DNA of 64,000 bases from Sapria himalayana (taxonomy: Eukaryota; Streptophyta; Magnoliopsida; Malpighiales; Rafflesiaceae): contig JAREIK010016116.1 of the NCBI GenBank assembly GCA_029783825.1, positions 36,947 to 100,946 of the forward strand, in the 5' to 3' direction. The position numbers and the translations under genes were made by a program. This document shows, piece by piece, positions 49,260-64,000 of the stretch. Numbering within the stretch: the stretch's first letter is position 1; each line of letters begins with the position of its first letter. The notes beneath the pieces were generated by a model. The model was not told where the DNA came from. It made no database searches and saw nothing but the letters and a program-made list of their open reading frames with translations.

Positions 49260-50949
49260 ATGTAACTTTCTAACTATCTATCCATCTATCTATCAATATG
49301 TCCGTCTATTTATCTATCTATCTGTCTATCTATCTGTCTATGTATTTGTCTATCTATCTATCTATCTATCTATCTATATGTCTATCTATTTTTTTATCTA
49401 CTTATATATCTATCTATCTATTTATCTATCTTTATGTCTATCTATAGGTCTATCTATCTATCTGTATATATATATATATATATATATATCGATATATCCA
49501 TCTATATATCATTAAATCAATCTATTAATCTATCTTTTGATCTATATATAAATCTATATGTCTATTAATCTATCTATCATTCTATCTATCAATCTATCTA
49601 TGTGTCTATCTATTTATTTATCTATTTATTTATCTATATATTTATCTATAAATCTATCTATGTGTCTATCTATTTATTAATATATATGTCTATCAATCTA
49701 TCTATCTATGTGTCTATTTATTTATTTATCTATATGTCTATTTATCTATACATCTATTTATCTAACTATTTATCTAACTTTCTATTTATCTATATATATA
49801 TATCTATCCATCTATTAATTTGTCTATCTATCTATCTATCCGTCAATCAATATATGTATTTATCTATCTTTCCATATGTCTATATATATATCTATTTATC
49901 TGTCTATCTATCTTTCTATCGATTTGTCTATCTATCTATTAATCAATATGTGTATTTATCTATCTTTCCATGTCTATCTATTAATCAATATGTGTATTTA
50001 TCTATCTTTCCATGTCTATCTATTAATCAATATGTGTATTTATCTATCTTTCCATGTCTATCTATTTTTCTATCTATCTGTCTATCTATTTTCTATTTAT
50101 TTTTTATCTTTATGTCTGTCAATCTATAAATCAATCTATCTATAACTTTGTATATCAATCAGTCAATCAATCAATCATTCTATTAGACTAGATTTCTATA
50201 TATCTATATGTATATAAATTTGTCTATCAATCTATTTATATATTTATATCTATCTATTTATCTTTGTATCTTTTTATCTGCGTGTCTATCTTTCTATATA
50301 TCTGTTTGTATGTCTATTATTCTATCTTTCAATCTATCTAGCTATTTGTCGAACAATCGATCTATCTATCTATCTATCTATCTAAGTAACTATCTATCTA
50401 TGTATCTATCTATCTATCAATCAATCAATCTATCTATCTGTCTATCTATCTGTCTATATCTATCTATCTATCTATATATTTGGTCATTCTATTTTATATT
50501 ATTATATTTATCTATCTCTCAATCTATAAATCAATCTATCTATCTATCTGTTTATCAATCGATCATTCTATTAGTCTAGCTTTTTGTATATCTATCTGTC
50601 TATCAATCTACCTATCAATCTATTTATCGATTTATCTAACTATCTGTTTATCATTCAATTTTTAAATCTATGTGCCTATCAATTTTTCTATCCATTTGTT
50701 TATATGTATGTCTATTATTATGTCTATCAATCTATCTATCTAGAAAGCTAGCTAGCTATCTATCTATCTATCTATCTAATTGCCTAACAATCAATATATC
50801 TAGATGTATATCAATCGATTGATCTATCTATCTATCTATCCATCTATCTGTTTATCAATCAATCTATCTGTCAATCTGTCTATCATTATGTCTAGCAATC
50901 TTTCTAGATATCTGTCTAATATTTGTCTATCTATCTGTCTATGTATTTA

Positions 50950-50996
<47 letters not shown>

Positions 50997-51195
50997 TTAT
51001 TTATTTATTTATTTATTTATATTTATATATTTATATTTATTTATTTATATGTTTATCAATTTCTCTATCTATAAGTCTTTCTTCTATTTATCTATTTGTC
51101 TAACTATTTTTCTATCTATATTTTGATTTTTCAATTTAACTATCTATCTATCTATCTATAAGTTTATTTTACAACTTGTCTGTATGTATAGTGTC

Positions 51196-51240
<45 letters not shown>

Positions 51241-54200
51241 ATATCAATATGTTTCTTTTCTATCTATCATTCAATCTATCTTTATATCTATCTATTTATC
51301 TATATATCTATCTATCTATTAGTCTATCTATCTATCTATCTATATGTAAATCCATTTATCTATCTATCTATCTGTCTAACTATTGGTCTATGATTCAATC
51401 AATCTATTGATCTATCAATCTAGCTTTCTGTCTATCAATCTATCTTTCTATCTATTTATCTTTCTATCTATTTGTTTATGCTTCTATCAACTTGTCAAAT
51501 ATACATATCTATCTTTCTGTCTATCAGTCTATCTATTAGTCTATTTATCTATCTATCTATATACATATCTATCTATCTATCTGTCTATCTATCTATCAAT
51601 CTATATATCTTTCCTTCTATCTTTTTATATATTTATCAATGAATGAAATGTTCTATCTATCTAACTATCTATCGATTTTTTTTCTATCTATCTATCTATT
51701 AATGTATCTATTTTTCTATCTATCTATCTATCTATTAATGTATCTATTTTTCTATCTACCTATCTACCTATCTTTCTGTCTATCTATCTATTTTTCTATC
51801 TCTCAATCTATATGTGAAAATTTTTGTTTATATTTATGTTAATATTTCTTTTTGTCTATCTATATATCACTCTATTAATTAGTCTATCTATTCGTCTATC
51901 TATCTATCTATCTATATGTCTATCTATCTATCTATCAATTTATATATCTTTCTTTTTATCAATATGTCTATCTATTTAACTATAAATCAATTAATCAATC
52001 TATCTATCTATCTATCAATATACTTATCTATTTGTTTATCTAGCTGTACATCAGTCATTATATAAATCAATCTATCTATTTGCCTAAAAATTTATCTATC
52101 TATATTTTTTTATATCTAACTATCTGTCTAATAATCTATTACTATCTGTTAGTCTTTTTGTCTCTCTATCTATCTATATATATGTCTATCTTTCTATGTA
52201 TCTATATACATGTATATCTATGTATCTATATATTTAACTATCTATTTGTCTTTCTATATGTCCATCTATTTGTCTATTTATCTATCTATCTATCTGTCTG
52301 TCTGTCTATCTATTTATACATCTATTTATCTATCAATCTCTCTATCTATATGTCAATCTATATGTCTATCAATCACTCTATCTTTCAATATATCTATCAA
52401 TTTGTAAATTTATTAATTTATCTATCAATCTGCCTATATATCTTTCTATCTATATCTATCTATCTATTTTATATGTCTATCTTTCTATATATCTATTTGT
52501 CTATATATTTGTCTATCTATCTATATATATGTCGATGTATATATTTATCTATCTGTCTATTTATCTATCTATCAATCTAACTAACTATCTATCTATTTAT
52601 TTAACTTACTATCTATCTATTTATTTAACTTACTATCTATCTATCTGTATACCTATTTGTCTATCAATCTATCGATCTATTAGTCTATCTTATATCTATA
52701 TGTTTATATTTTGTAGAAATTTCTATCAATCAATCTATCTATGTTTCTATCTATTTTTCTTTCTTTTAATTTTTCTATCTATCTGTCTATCTATCTATCT
52801 ATTTTTTTTATATTTTTCTATTTGTCTATCTTTATGTGTATCTATCTTTCTATCTATCTGTATATCTAACTAACTATATATCATTCTATATATCTATCTA
52901 TTTATCAGTCTATTAGTTTGTCTATCTATCTGAATATCTATTTGTCTATCTATTTATTTATCTATCTTTTATTAATTAATCTATCTATCTATTTATCAAT
53001 AAAATTATCAGTCTTTCTATCAGTCTAAAGATCAAACTAAATATCAACCTATCTATTTATCTATCTATCTTTCAGTCTCTCTAATTATATTTTAGTCTAT
53101 CTATCCTTCAGTCTCTCTAATAATATTTTAATCTATCTATCTTTCTATTTATTTATATATTAGTCTTTTTGTCTATCTATCTATTTTTATATCTATCTAT
53201 CTATCTATTCTATTTATATCGCTATCTATCTGTCTGTTTGTCTCTCTATCTCTCTATTTATCTATCTATCTATCTATATTTCTATCTATCTGTCTATCTA
53301 TCTGCTAATCAATCAATCAATCTATCTATCTATCTATCTATATGTGAATCTATCAGCCTATCTATCTATCTATATATTGATCAATCTGGTTATCTACTTA
53401 TCTATCTAAATGTCTATTTATGTATTTATCTATATATCTATATTTTTAAATATATATTTGTATATCTATTTGTCTATCAATCTTTTTATTTATTTTTCTA
53501 TCTATTTGTTTATATATCTATCTATATATCTAATTGTCTAACTATATATCTTTCTATCTAACTATTCATCCATCTATTTGTCAATCTATGTCTTTCTATC
53601 TACTTATCTATCTATCTATTTCTCTATCTATATATCTATCTATCTATCTATCTAATAATTTGTCAATTTATCTATTTATCTATGAATCTATTTATATCTA
53701 TCTATCTTTCAATCTGTCTATCTGTCGCTCTATCAATCAATCAATCAATCTTTCTATCAATTTATCTATTCAAAATATCTATCAATATGTCCATCAATAT
53801 TCTAATAATCTACCAATTTACTTATATATCTATATATCTATATTTTTGTGAATCAAACTATTTATAAATCTATATATGTATCTATAATCTTGTATGTCTA
53901 TCTATCTATCTATCTATCTATCTTTATCTATCTATATTTCTATCTATATATCTATCTATAAATCTATCTATTTGTTTATTTATCTATCTATCAATCTGTT
54001 TATCTATCTATCTATAAATATTTTTATCTAGTTATCTATCTATCAATCTGTCTATCTATCTATCTATAAATATTTTTATATATCTATCTATCTATCTATC
54101 TATTATCTGTTTGTCTATCTATCTATCTATTTATTTATTTATCTATCTATATATCGATTCATCTATCTATCTAATAAAATGTAGATCTATAAGTATATCT

Positions 54201-55330
54201 ATCTTTCTATATATCAATCTATCTATGTATCTATCTTTCTGTCTGTCTGTCTTTTAATCAATCTATATATCTATCAATCAATTTATCTATAAATCTCTAT
54301 ATCATTCTTTCTATCAATCAATCTATTTAACTTTCTATAAATTTCTCTCTATATGTCTATCTATCAATCTTTTTTGTTATCTGTGTATCTATCTACCTTA
54401 CTTTATATTTGACTATCTATCTGTCTATCTATCTGTCTATCTATCTATCTATCTGTCTAGGTATCAGTCATTCTGTCTATTTGTATATCTATATGTCTAT
54501 CTATCTATGTATCTAACTAACTATTTGTCTGTCTGACTTTATATCTATCTGTCTATCTAACTAACTATCTATGTGTCTATTTATCTGCATATGTTTTCTT
54601 TATTTCTTTATTTATCTTCTATCTATCTAACTATATGTCTGTAGATCTATCTGTCGGAATGTCTATCTATCTTTCAATATATCTATTTTTCTATCTATAT
54701 ATATTTATCTATTTATCTATTTATCTATCTATCTGTCTATCTATCAGTCTATCTACTCATCTATCTATCTGTCAATTCTATCTATCTATCTATATGTCTG
54801 ACTATCTATCTGTCAATTTATATATCTATTTATCTATTTATTTATCATTCTATCTATCTATCTATCTATCTATATGTCTATATATCTATCTATCTATCTC
54901 TTTGACTATTAATCTATCAATCAATCTATGAATAAATCTATCAATCAATCTATAAATAAATCTATCAATCAATCAACAAAGCTAAATATCCATCTATCTA
55001 TCTATATATCTTTCTAATTATCATTTTATATATTTAGTTATTGATCAATCTATCTATCTATATATTTATCTATCTATCTACCTATCTACCTACCTACCTA
55101 TCTATCTACCTACATATCTATCTATCCATTTATCTTCTTTTCTATCTATTTATCTATATAATATATATATATATTAATATCTATCAATTTGTCTTCTTAT
55201 TTATGTCTATCTCTCTATCATTTATTCTTTCTTTCAATCTGTCAATCTAACTTTTTGACTATATGTCAATCTATCTATCTATTATCTATAAGTATATTTG
55301 TCAATTTATCTATCTTTCTATCTCTCTATT

Positions 55331-55361
<31 letters not shown>

Positions 55362-58300
55362 CTATCTATCTATCTAACTATTTGACTATCATTCTATTTT
55401 TCTATCTTTTTGTTTATATATTTATTTACTTGCCTATCTATCTATCTATCTTTCAATCTATCTATCTATAAATCAATCTTTCTATCTATATATGAGTCTA
55501 TCTATTTATCAATCTATTTGTCTATATGTCTAATTGTTTATTTGTGTATATGTTTATATGTCTATCTATCTATCTTTCTATCTATATAACTAACTATCTA
55601 CCTATATGTCTACCTGACTATCTATTTAATAGTCTATATGTCTATTTGTCTATATGTTTATCTATCTATCTATATGTTTATCTATCAATCTGTCTATCTG
55701 TATATCTATCGAATAGTCTATATGTCTAGCTATGTTTCTATCTATCTATCTTTATATCTACATCTCTATCTGTCTATCTGTCTATCTATCAATCTATCTA
55801 TGTTCTATCTTACGATCTTTTTATTTGTTTATCTATCTATCTATTAGCTATTAGTCTATTAGACTATCTGTCTTTCTATATATCTCTCTATCTATCTATA
55901 TCAATATTTTTCTATCTATCTATCTATATATCAATATATTTGTCTATTTTTTTATCTATCAATCTCTCTATTTATATATATGTCTAGTTATCTATCTGTA
56001 TCTATATCTGTCTATCTATCTATCTGTCTATTTGTATATCTATCTATCAGTCTATTTATTTATCTATCTCACTCTCTCTCTTTATTTCAATCAATCAATC
56101 TTTCTATCTATTTATCTATCTTTCTATCAATTTATCTATTTATCAATCTATATATCTATTTAAACATCTATCTATCTCACTATCTATCTAATTATCCATA
56201 TATTTTTCTATCTGTCTATTTATCTTTCTAACTCTTTATCTATCTTATAATTTCTCTAGTTATCTATCTATTTATCTACCTATTTATCTATCTTTCTAAT
56301 TTCTATCAATTTGCTATCTTTTTTATGTGTCAATTGATCTATCTGCTAATATGTCAATTTGTCTATTTATCTATCTATTTATCTTTTGTGTCTATTTATT
56401 TCTCTATATGTTTTCTTTCTATCCATAAAACTATCTATCTATTTGTCTATCTTTTTATTTATCTATGTGTCTATTTCTTTTTCTATATATATGTCTATCA
56501 TTCTATCATTTTATCATTATATCAACTTTATTTCCTTTTATCAATCTAATTACATGACTATCTATCTATCTATCTATATAACTATCTATCTACCAATAAA
56601 TCAATGTATATTTCAATATAACTAAATATCTGTCTGTCTACTTTTCTATCAATCATATATTTGTTAATCTGTATATCTATCAATCTATATGTCAATCTAT
56701 CTATTTGTCTATCTGTCTATATGTTTATCTATCAATATGATTATCAGTCACAATCAATCAATCTGTCTATCTATCAATATGACTATCTTTCTATCTATCT
56801 TTCTTTCTATCTATATATTTATCTTTTTATCTATATATCTATATTTCTATCTATATATTTATCTTTTTATCTATATATCTATCTTTCTATCTATATATCT
56901 ATCTGTCAATCAATCAATCAATCAATATATCTATCTATCTTTATATCTGTCTATTTGTTATATCTGTCTTCTGTCTATCTGACTATTTATCGATTTGTCT
57001 ATCTGTCTATCATCTATCCATCTATCTGTCTATCTGGCTTTCAATATGTCGATCAATCTATCAATGAATTAACCAATCTAACTATCTATCTATATATCTA
57101 CATATCTATTTCTTTATATTTTTAATTATATATTTTTATATACATAAATCAAACAAAATATTAATCTATCTGATATTTTTATCTATATCTATCTACCTAC
57201 AATCTACCTATCTATCTTTCTATCAATATACCTATCTATCTATCTATTTATTAACTTAAATATATAGATATCTATCTATCCATCTACATATTTATCTATC
57301 TATCTTTCTACATTTTGTCAAGCTTTCTATCTATTGATCTATATTTATGACATGTTTTATCTACCTATAGGTTTATCTATATATCTATCTATATATTTAT
57401 ATATGTTTTATCTATCAATATATCTTTCTGTTTATATATCTATATGTTTATCTATCTATATGGTTATCTATTTATCTATCTATCATTCTATCATTCTATT
57501 TATATATCTTTATGTTTATCTATGTATTTGCTTGCCTATATATATATATATATAATATATATATATATATCTATCTATCTGTCTATCTATCTTTTAGTCT
57601 TATATGTCTGTTTGTCTATCTATCTATCTATCTATATATCTATCTGTCTATATATAAATATATAATATATAAATATATAAATATAAATATATAAATATAT
57701 AAATATATAAATGTGTGTATATATATATATTATAATATATTAATCTATGTGTCTATAGGTCTATCTTTCTTTGATTTATCTGTCTTTCTATCTAACTGAT
57801 ATCTATCTGTGTGTCCATATATCTATTTGCTTATCTATCTATTTTCTATCTATCTATTTGTTGATCTATCTATCTTTCTATCTGTCAATCTTCCTCTATC
57901 TATTTATCAATCTATTAGTCTATCAGTCTATATGTCTATCTATATATCTATTTATCTGTCTATCTATTTATATATCTATCGATCAATCAATCAATTTATA
58001 TATCTGCCAATTTATCTATCTGTCTATCTATCTATTTATCGATCTGTATATCTAAATATCTATCTATCTATATCTTTATCTGTCTATATATCTATCTATC
58101 TATTTATTTCTATATCTATCTATCTATCTATTTATATATCTATCTATCTTTTTATCTATCTATCTATCTAATTATCTAAATATTTATCTATTTATCTATC
58201 AGTCTATTTTTTATCTAATAATTATCTTTTTATCTATCTATCTGTCTATCAATTTATCTATCTATCTATCTATCTATCAATTGGTCTATCTTTTTATGTC

Positions 58301-60698
58301 TCAATCTATATATCATATGATCTGTCAATCTGTCAATATAATTACTAACTATTTGTATATTTGTCTATATGTCTATTCTTTCTATGTGATTATCTATCTA
58401 TCTGTTTATCTTTCTATCTATCTATTTTTTTATCTATCCATCTATCTATCTATCAATTTATCTATATTTTTGTCTATCAATCAATCAATCTGACTATTTA
58501 TCAATCTGTCTATTTATCCATATTTTATCTAGCTGTCTATTTGTGTATTTATCTATTTATTTATTGTCTATATGTTTATCATTCTATCCATCTAACTAAA
58601 CATCTATTCGTCTATCTTTCTATCTACCTATCTATCTATTTATTTATCAATCTTTCAGTCTATCATTCAATCAATCCATCTATCTCTCTATTAAATAATC
58701 TATCGACTTGCCTATCTGTCTATCTATATATGTATCTTTATATTTACCAAACTATTTGTATATCTATCTATCTATCTAAAAATCTGGGGATCTTTTTATC
58801 TATATATATATATATATATATATATCTATCTATCCAACTATATATCTATCTTAATATCTATATATATGTCTATTGATATATCTATCTATCTAACTTGTTA
58901 TTAATCAATATATCAATCAATCTCTCTCTCTATCTATCTATATGTTTATCTATAAATATGTCGATCTGTCTAATGTTCTATCTATCTTTCTATCTAATTA
59001 TCTATTAATCTAACTTTCTATCTATCTAACTATTTATCTTTCTGTCTATCATTTTATCCATCTATCTATCTATTTATTTATCAATCTGCATATTTGCCTA
59101 TTTGTAATATTTGTCTACATGCCTATCTATCTATTTGTAATATTTGTTTATCTGTCTATCTATCTATTTATCTTTCTATCCGTATTTCAATCTATCAATC
59201 AATCTATGAATAAATCGATCAATCAATCAACAAAACTAACTATATATCTATCTATCTTTATATCTATCTATTTATATACCTATCTTTATATGTATCTAAT
59301 TATCTATTTATATAACTATCTATCTATCTACTATCTGTATATTTCTATATCTATCTATTTATCTATCTATCTACCTATCAACTAACCTATCTATCTACCA
59401 ATCTATCTACCTATCTATCTATCTATCTACTTAACTATTAATCTATATATATATATATATATCTATCTACTTTTTTATGAATCTATCTATCATTTTGTCA
59501 ATCTTTCTATATGTCAATCTATCTTTCTGACTTTCTATCAATCAATCTATCTATATTTTTATCTATCTATTTTTCTATATGTCTATTTTTTATATCAATT
59601 TGTTTATCTTTCAATCTCTTTAACTGTTTAGATTTTTATATATCTATCTATCTATATGATTATCTATCTTTCTGACATTCATTCTATCATTATATTTGAG
59701 TATTTATCTAATTGTCTATATATATATATATATTAATATCTATCTATCTATCAGGCTATCTATTTATTAATCTATCTATCAATTTATTTATCTGTCTATC
59801 TGTCTATCTATCTAATGGTCTATCTACCTTTCTAGCTATATATCTACCTATTTATCTATCTAACTATTTATTTTTCTATCTATCTATCTATCTATCATTT
59901 TGTGTATCTATCCATTAGTCTATATTTCTTTCTATTTATCTATCTATTGTCTATCTATCAATTGTCAATCTATCAACTGTCAATCTATTTATCTATCTAT
60001 CTTATATCTTTTGATCTTTCTATCTGTCTATCTATGTATGTATTAGCTATTAGTCTTTTAATCTATCTATCTATTTGTCTATCTCTCTATCACTCTATTT
60101 TACTACTTGTCTATCTATCTATCTATATATCTATCTTATTGTGTTTTTGTATATCTATATATATATGTCTATCTATATATCTATATATATCTATCTGTCT
60201 ATCTATTTATATATTTTTTATATATCTATTTACTATGTTTTTATATATCTATCTATCTTTCTATCTATCTAATTATATTTATATTTATCTAACAAGCTAT
60301 CTATTTATTTATGTATCTATCTCTCTATCTATGTTATAATTTATCTATTTATCCTCTTTTTATCTACCTATTTATATATCTATCTATCTATCAATTTGTC
60401 ATCTTTTTTTGTTTAAATCTACCAAACTATCTATCAATAGTCTATGTAATTATCTATTTTTCTATTTTTCTATTTGTCTATTTATCTATATGTATATCTT
60501 TCTATCTGTTTAACAATTTATATATATGTCTATCTTTCTATCTATCATTCTTTCTATTTATTTTTCTATCTATCTGCATATTATTCTATCTTTCTTTCTT
60601 TAATTTATCAATCTATATACTTGCGTATCTATCTATCTTATATCTATATATTTATTTATATATATTTTCTATATATATATATATATATATCTATCAAT

Positions 60699-60734
<36 letters not shown>

Positions 60735-61780
60735 TATCTATCTATCTTTATATCTATCTATCTATTTGTCAATCTATATATCTGTATATTTGTCTATCTG
60801 TCTATATGTCTATCTATCTATATGTTTATCTATCAATATGTATATTAGTCTATCTATCTGTCTATCTATCTATCTATCTATCTGTCTCTCTTTCTCTCTC
60901 TATCTTTGTTTATCTATCTATATGTCTACCTATTTGTCTATCTATCTATCTGTCTACTTTTCTATTTATCTATCTTTATATATGTCTATTTGTTATATTT
61001 GTTTATCTGTATATCTCTCTATTTGTATATTTTTAATCTATCTATATATTTGATTTCTATCTATTTGTCTATTTGTCTATCTGTCTATCTATCTATGAAT
61101 TTATCATTCAATCTATCAATGGATTAACTAATCTATATATCTATATAACTATCTATATATCTATCTATCTTTCTATCTATTTAATTATCTATTTTTTTTT
61201 TATATCTATCAATCAACCAATCTATCTATCTATATATTTATTTATCTATCTATCTACTAACCTAGCTACCTATCTATCTATCTATTATCCCCCTATCTAT
61301 CTATCTATCTCTTTATCTATCTACTTACTTATCTCTTTATCTATCTACTAACTTATCTTTTTATGTATCTATCTATCTATCTAATTATTCATCTATATAT
61401 ATATATATATATATATCTATTTATCTTTTAAATAGCATTCTATCTATTGATCTATCTTTGTGACTATCTGACAATATATTTATTTTCTTATATGTCAATA
61501 TATATATCTATCTATATGTCTATCTATCTATTTGTATTTTAAATTTGTTTATCTATTTTTCATTTTATATGTCTATCTATCTATATGTTTATCTATCTAT
61601 ATGTCGATCATTCTATCATTTTATCTATCTATCCATGTGTTTATCTATTTATCTACTTTCCTTTCTATGTATCTATCTAATTTAATATCTATCTATTTTT
61701 TTTGGCTTTCATTATTATCTATCTGTCTATTTATTTGGCTATCTATCTATCTATCAATATATCGTCTATTTGTCTTTTTA

Positions 61781-61812
<32 letters not shown>

Positions 61813-62430
61813 TTATTCGATCCGACTTCTATTTATATATCTATATATCTATCTGTTTATCTATATTACTATCTATTTGTTTATCTATCTATCTATTTAT
61901 TTGTCTATCTATCTATTTATCCATATATTTATAATCTTATCTCTATTTGACTATCTTTCTGTCTATCTACCAGCGGATCTATTTCTCTATCAATATGTCT
62001 ATATTTTTGTCTATCTATATGTATATATATCTATCTATATTTCTATATATCTGCCTATTTATCTATTTATCTATATGTCTATCTATCTGTGTATCTATCT
62101 ATCTGTCTGTCTATCTATCTATCTATCTTCTATTTGTCTATCTATATTACTATCTATCTATTATATATATAACTAACTATCTTCTTTTTATCTATCTATT
62201 TGTATAACTATATCTCTATTTATTTATCTAAAATAAGTCTATTTATCTGTCTGTCTATTTATCTATCTATCTATATATTTATCTATCTGACTATCTATCT
62301 TTCCATCAAATGGGCTATCTTTCTGTCTATCTATCTGTATTTCATCTGTCTATCAATATGTCTATAAATTTGTTTATCTATATGTCTATATGTCTATTAT
62401 TTGTCTGTTTATCCGTCTGTATATCATCTT
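49031..62430. repeat. Degenerate TATC microsatellite, block 3
   Basis: About 13.4 kb of TATC tetranucleotides, same orientation as blocks 1 and 2, with frequent AATC, TTTC and TGTC variants and TA runs (49215-49256, 50951-50992, 51199-51238). The interval 54.9-57.1 kb and the interval 59.2-61.2 kb share colinear irregular words at a spacing of about 4.04-4.28 kb, a diverged higher-order duplication. All long frames here are repeat products. The left edge is the CACTA B terminus; the right edge fades into unassigned DNA without a visible transposon end. Confidence 0.95.
49931..50056. repeat. 42-bp tandem repeat, 3 identical copies, within block 3
   Basis: The unit opens with TCTATCTATTAATCAATATG and closes with TCTTTCCATG. 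The three copies appear identical, unlike the surrounding degenerate array, so this is a recent expansion. A diverged copy precedes it near 49850. Confidence 0.93.
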
Positions 62431-62511
62431 TTTCCAAGTCTAAACAATGTGATGAAAATAGAAAGATAGCGATAAGACAGATGCATTAACATCTATCTAT
62501 TTGTCTAACTT

Positions 62512-62549
62512 AAAAGTTGATATGCATATACATATGCATATCAACTTTT
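62512..62549. repeat. 18-bp perfect palindrome with 2-base spacer
   Basis: The arms AAAAGTTGATATGCATAT (62512-62529) and its complement (62532-62549) lie just beyond the end of TATC block 3. Confidence 0.95.
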
Positions 62550-64000
62550 TATTAGCTAGAAATGATAGAAACATATTTTATATAAAAATAAGGTATATTT
62601 ATTGTCAACTTCAAAAATAAGTCAGATGTTATTGTGATTGTGAATGGTAGCCATCTGTTCAATAGGTATTAATACTAGCTACTTTAAAATGTGTTCCAGC
62701 CATTAGTATGTTTCTCCTAGGAGGTGGTGGATGAGATACTTGATTATATGCTATAGATTTAGTTTGGAAATCATGTCTTAATGCATGCCTATGAAAGACA
62801 CTTTCAAGCATGCTAATGTGCTATTTTTCGAAACTATGTTGATTCATGCATGTCCAACATGATCATACCCATGCATGTCCAGCAATGGGATGACTTGGAT
62901 CATGTTGCGCCAAGTGATCTAGCTTGTGTGACACAAATGTGCAACAGTCGACATGACATGACTCTCAAAACCTGCTTGTGCATGTTGAATTTGGTGTGGG
63001 TCATGCTTTGTGTTGGGCAAAAATTTTGAGTTGAGTTGGCATATGAAACTAACATATTAGTTTTTAAAATAGATCATGGTTTGATTGGGTCGGAATGGTC
63101 CAAGTCAAAGCTAGCACTTAGCTTGTTCTGGCTCGCGTGGACTTCACCTTGGCTAGCTAGGGTTTGGGTCGTGTCTAGTTAGGGATCACTTCTGCCTAAT
63201 ACTTGGATTGTGCCGGGTTGTCGTCTCATTCCATCTTATACATCTATTCAAAAAATTTATTGATGTTTTATTGATTGTGTCAAAAGAAAATATGAGTGAG
63301 GACTATCAAAATTCATAACATAAAAAGCTTGTGTCTAGCAATTTAAGATAGTGATTAGCATTTTTTATAAAAAAATTGAGGATGTAAGTCAAGTAAAATA
63401 TAATTAAATAAAATGAAGGATCATACATAGAAATATTTTGTATTCTTTATCAATGATGATTTGATTTTGTGTATTTTTTGTAATAAAACTACGAATATAT
63501 AAATATAATGATAATATTTTTTGTGATAATTTAAAAATGTCATGACATTTAAATCTAATAGAATAAATGTTCGTATAAATGATTTTTTATAAAAATTAAA
63601 ATAAAAAAAATACTTTATGAAATAGATATTATACATGAAATTTCATTGAATCTTAGGAAAATGAATATGCTATTGAAAATTATAATAAGATGAGTGTTAC
63701 ATGCAGATCTAGTGAAATTAGTAATTAATGAGAACAGAAAATAATAATAATAATATAATAATAATATAATAATAAATAAAAGTAGTATTATTTTTTACTT
63801 CAAATCTAAAGGGTTTCTTTTAAATTGATAAATTCAATTATATTGAATAATGATTGAAATTTAGTAAAACATCATATATATTAAGTAATAGATGAATATA
63901 TTATTATTTTTGATTTAAATTTGATTATTTATCCAAGTTTTCATGAGAAAAAAAATACTATTCTAAAAAAATAGTATTTATTAAAAATTTGATGAAATTA
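62550..64000. other. Flanking DNA, no recognisable gene
   Basis: A less AT-rich stretch (62640-63240) with several ATGCATG and CATGTCCA words reads as neither a gene nor a known transposon to me. From 63240 on it is AT-rich, with an (AAT)n run at about 63738-63778. The short minus-strand frame at 63421-63636 is Phe/Tyr-rich AT-composition noise. Confidence 0.5.

Overview
The window looks like intergenic chromosome from a flowering plant: very AT-rich, full of decayed transposons and simple repeats, with no intact host gene. Evidence for a plant is the pairing of CACTA (En/Spm) transposons carrying TNP2-type and Transposase_24-type proteins with Ty1/copia retrotransposons primed by initiator tRNA-Met, plus gene debris of plant type (an ARF1 copy, a PP2A catalytic-subunit fragment, a SWIB-domain fragment). 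I cannot name the species. All assignments were made by reading the sequence and its translations by eye; no database search was run.

Layout. (1) 1-1986: 5' end of a CACTA element (A) running leftward out of the window. (2) 1987-4298: a dead minus-strand copia gag-pol, cut by element A on one side and by a second copia on the other. (3) 4299-8690: a plus-strand copia with 5' LTR, primer-binding site, gag and pol, broken inside RNase H and lacking a 3' LTR. (4) 8691-9719: one end of another CACTA-type element (D). (5) 9720-12624, 21671-31226 and 49031-62430: three blocks, about 26 kb in all, of degenerate TATC microsatellite, always in the same orientation. (6) 12625-21670: CACTA element C on the minus strand, with decayed TNP2 and Transposase_24 genes and captured fragments of a SWIB/MDM2-domain gene and a PP2A catalytic-subunit gene. 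(7) 31227-49030: CACTA element B on the plus strand, about 17.8 kb, whose interior has been replaced by a copia fragment, a long hairpin, an A-rich minisatellite, a ~567-bp satellite interrupted by an ARF1 retropseudogene, a Transposase_24 tail, and a tandemly duplicated ~1.1-kb unit with GC-rich hexanucleotide tracts. (8) 62431-64000: unassigned flank.

Reading it together: every one of the five inner edges of the TATC blocks is a CACTA terminus. The simplest history is one long TATC array invaded by CACTA elements B and C and bounded on the left by D. The elements then accumulated nested retroelements, captured or retrocopied host sequence, and satellites. The array also carries higher-order duplications (about 0.8 kb in block 1, about 4.1 kb in block 3), so it has evolved by segmental duplication as well as slippage. 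Nothing here looks able to make a working protein. The points of interest are the array and its CACTA boundaries, the two-gene capture in element C, the ARF1 copy dated relative to its satellite, and the long hairpin.
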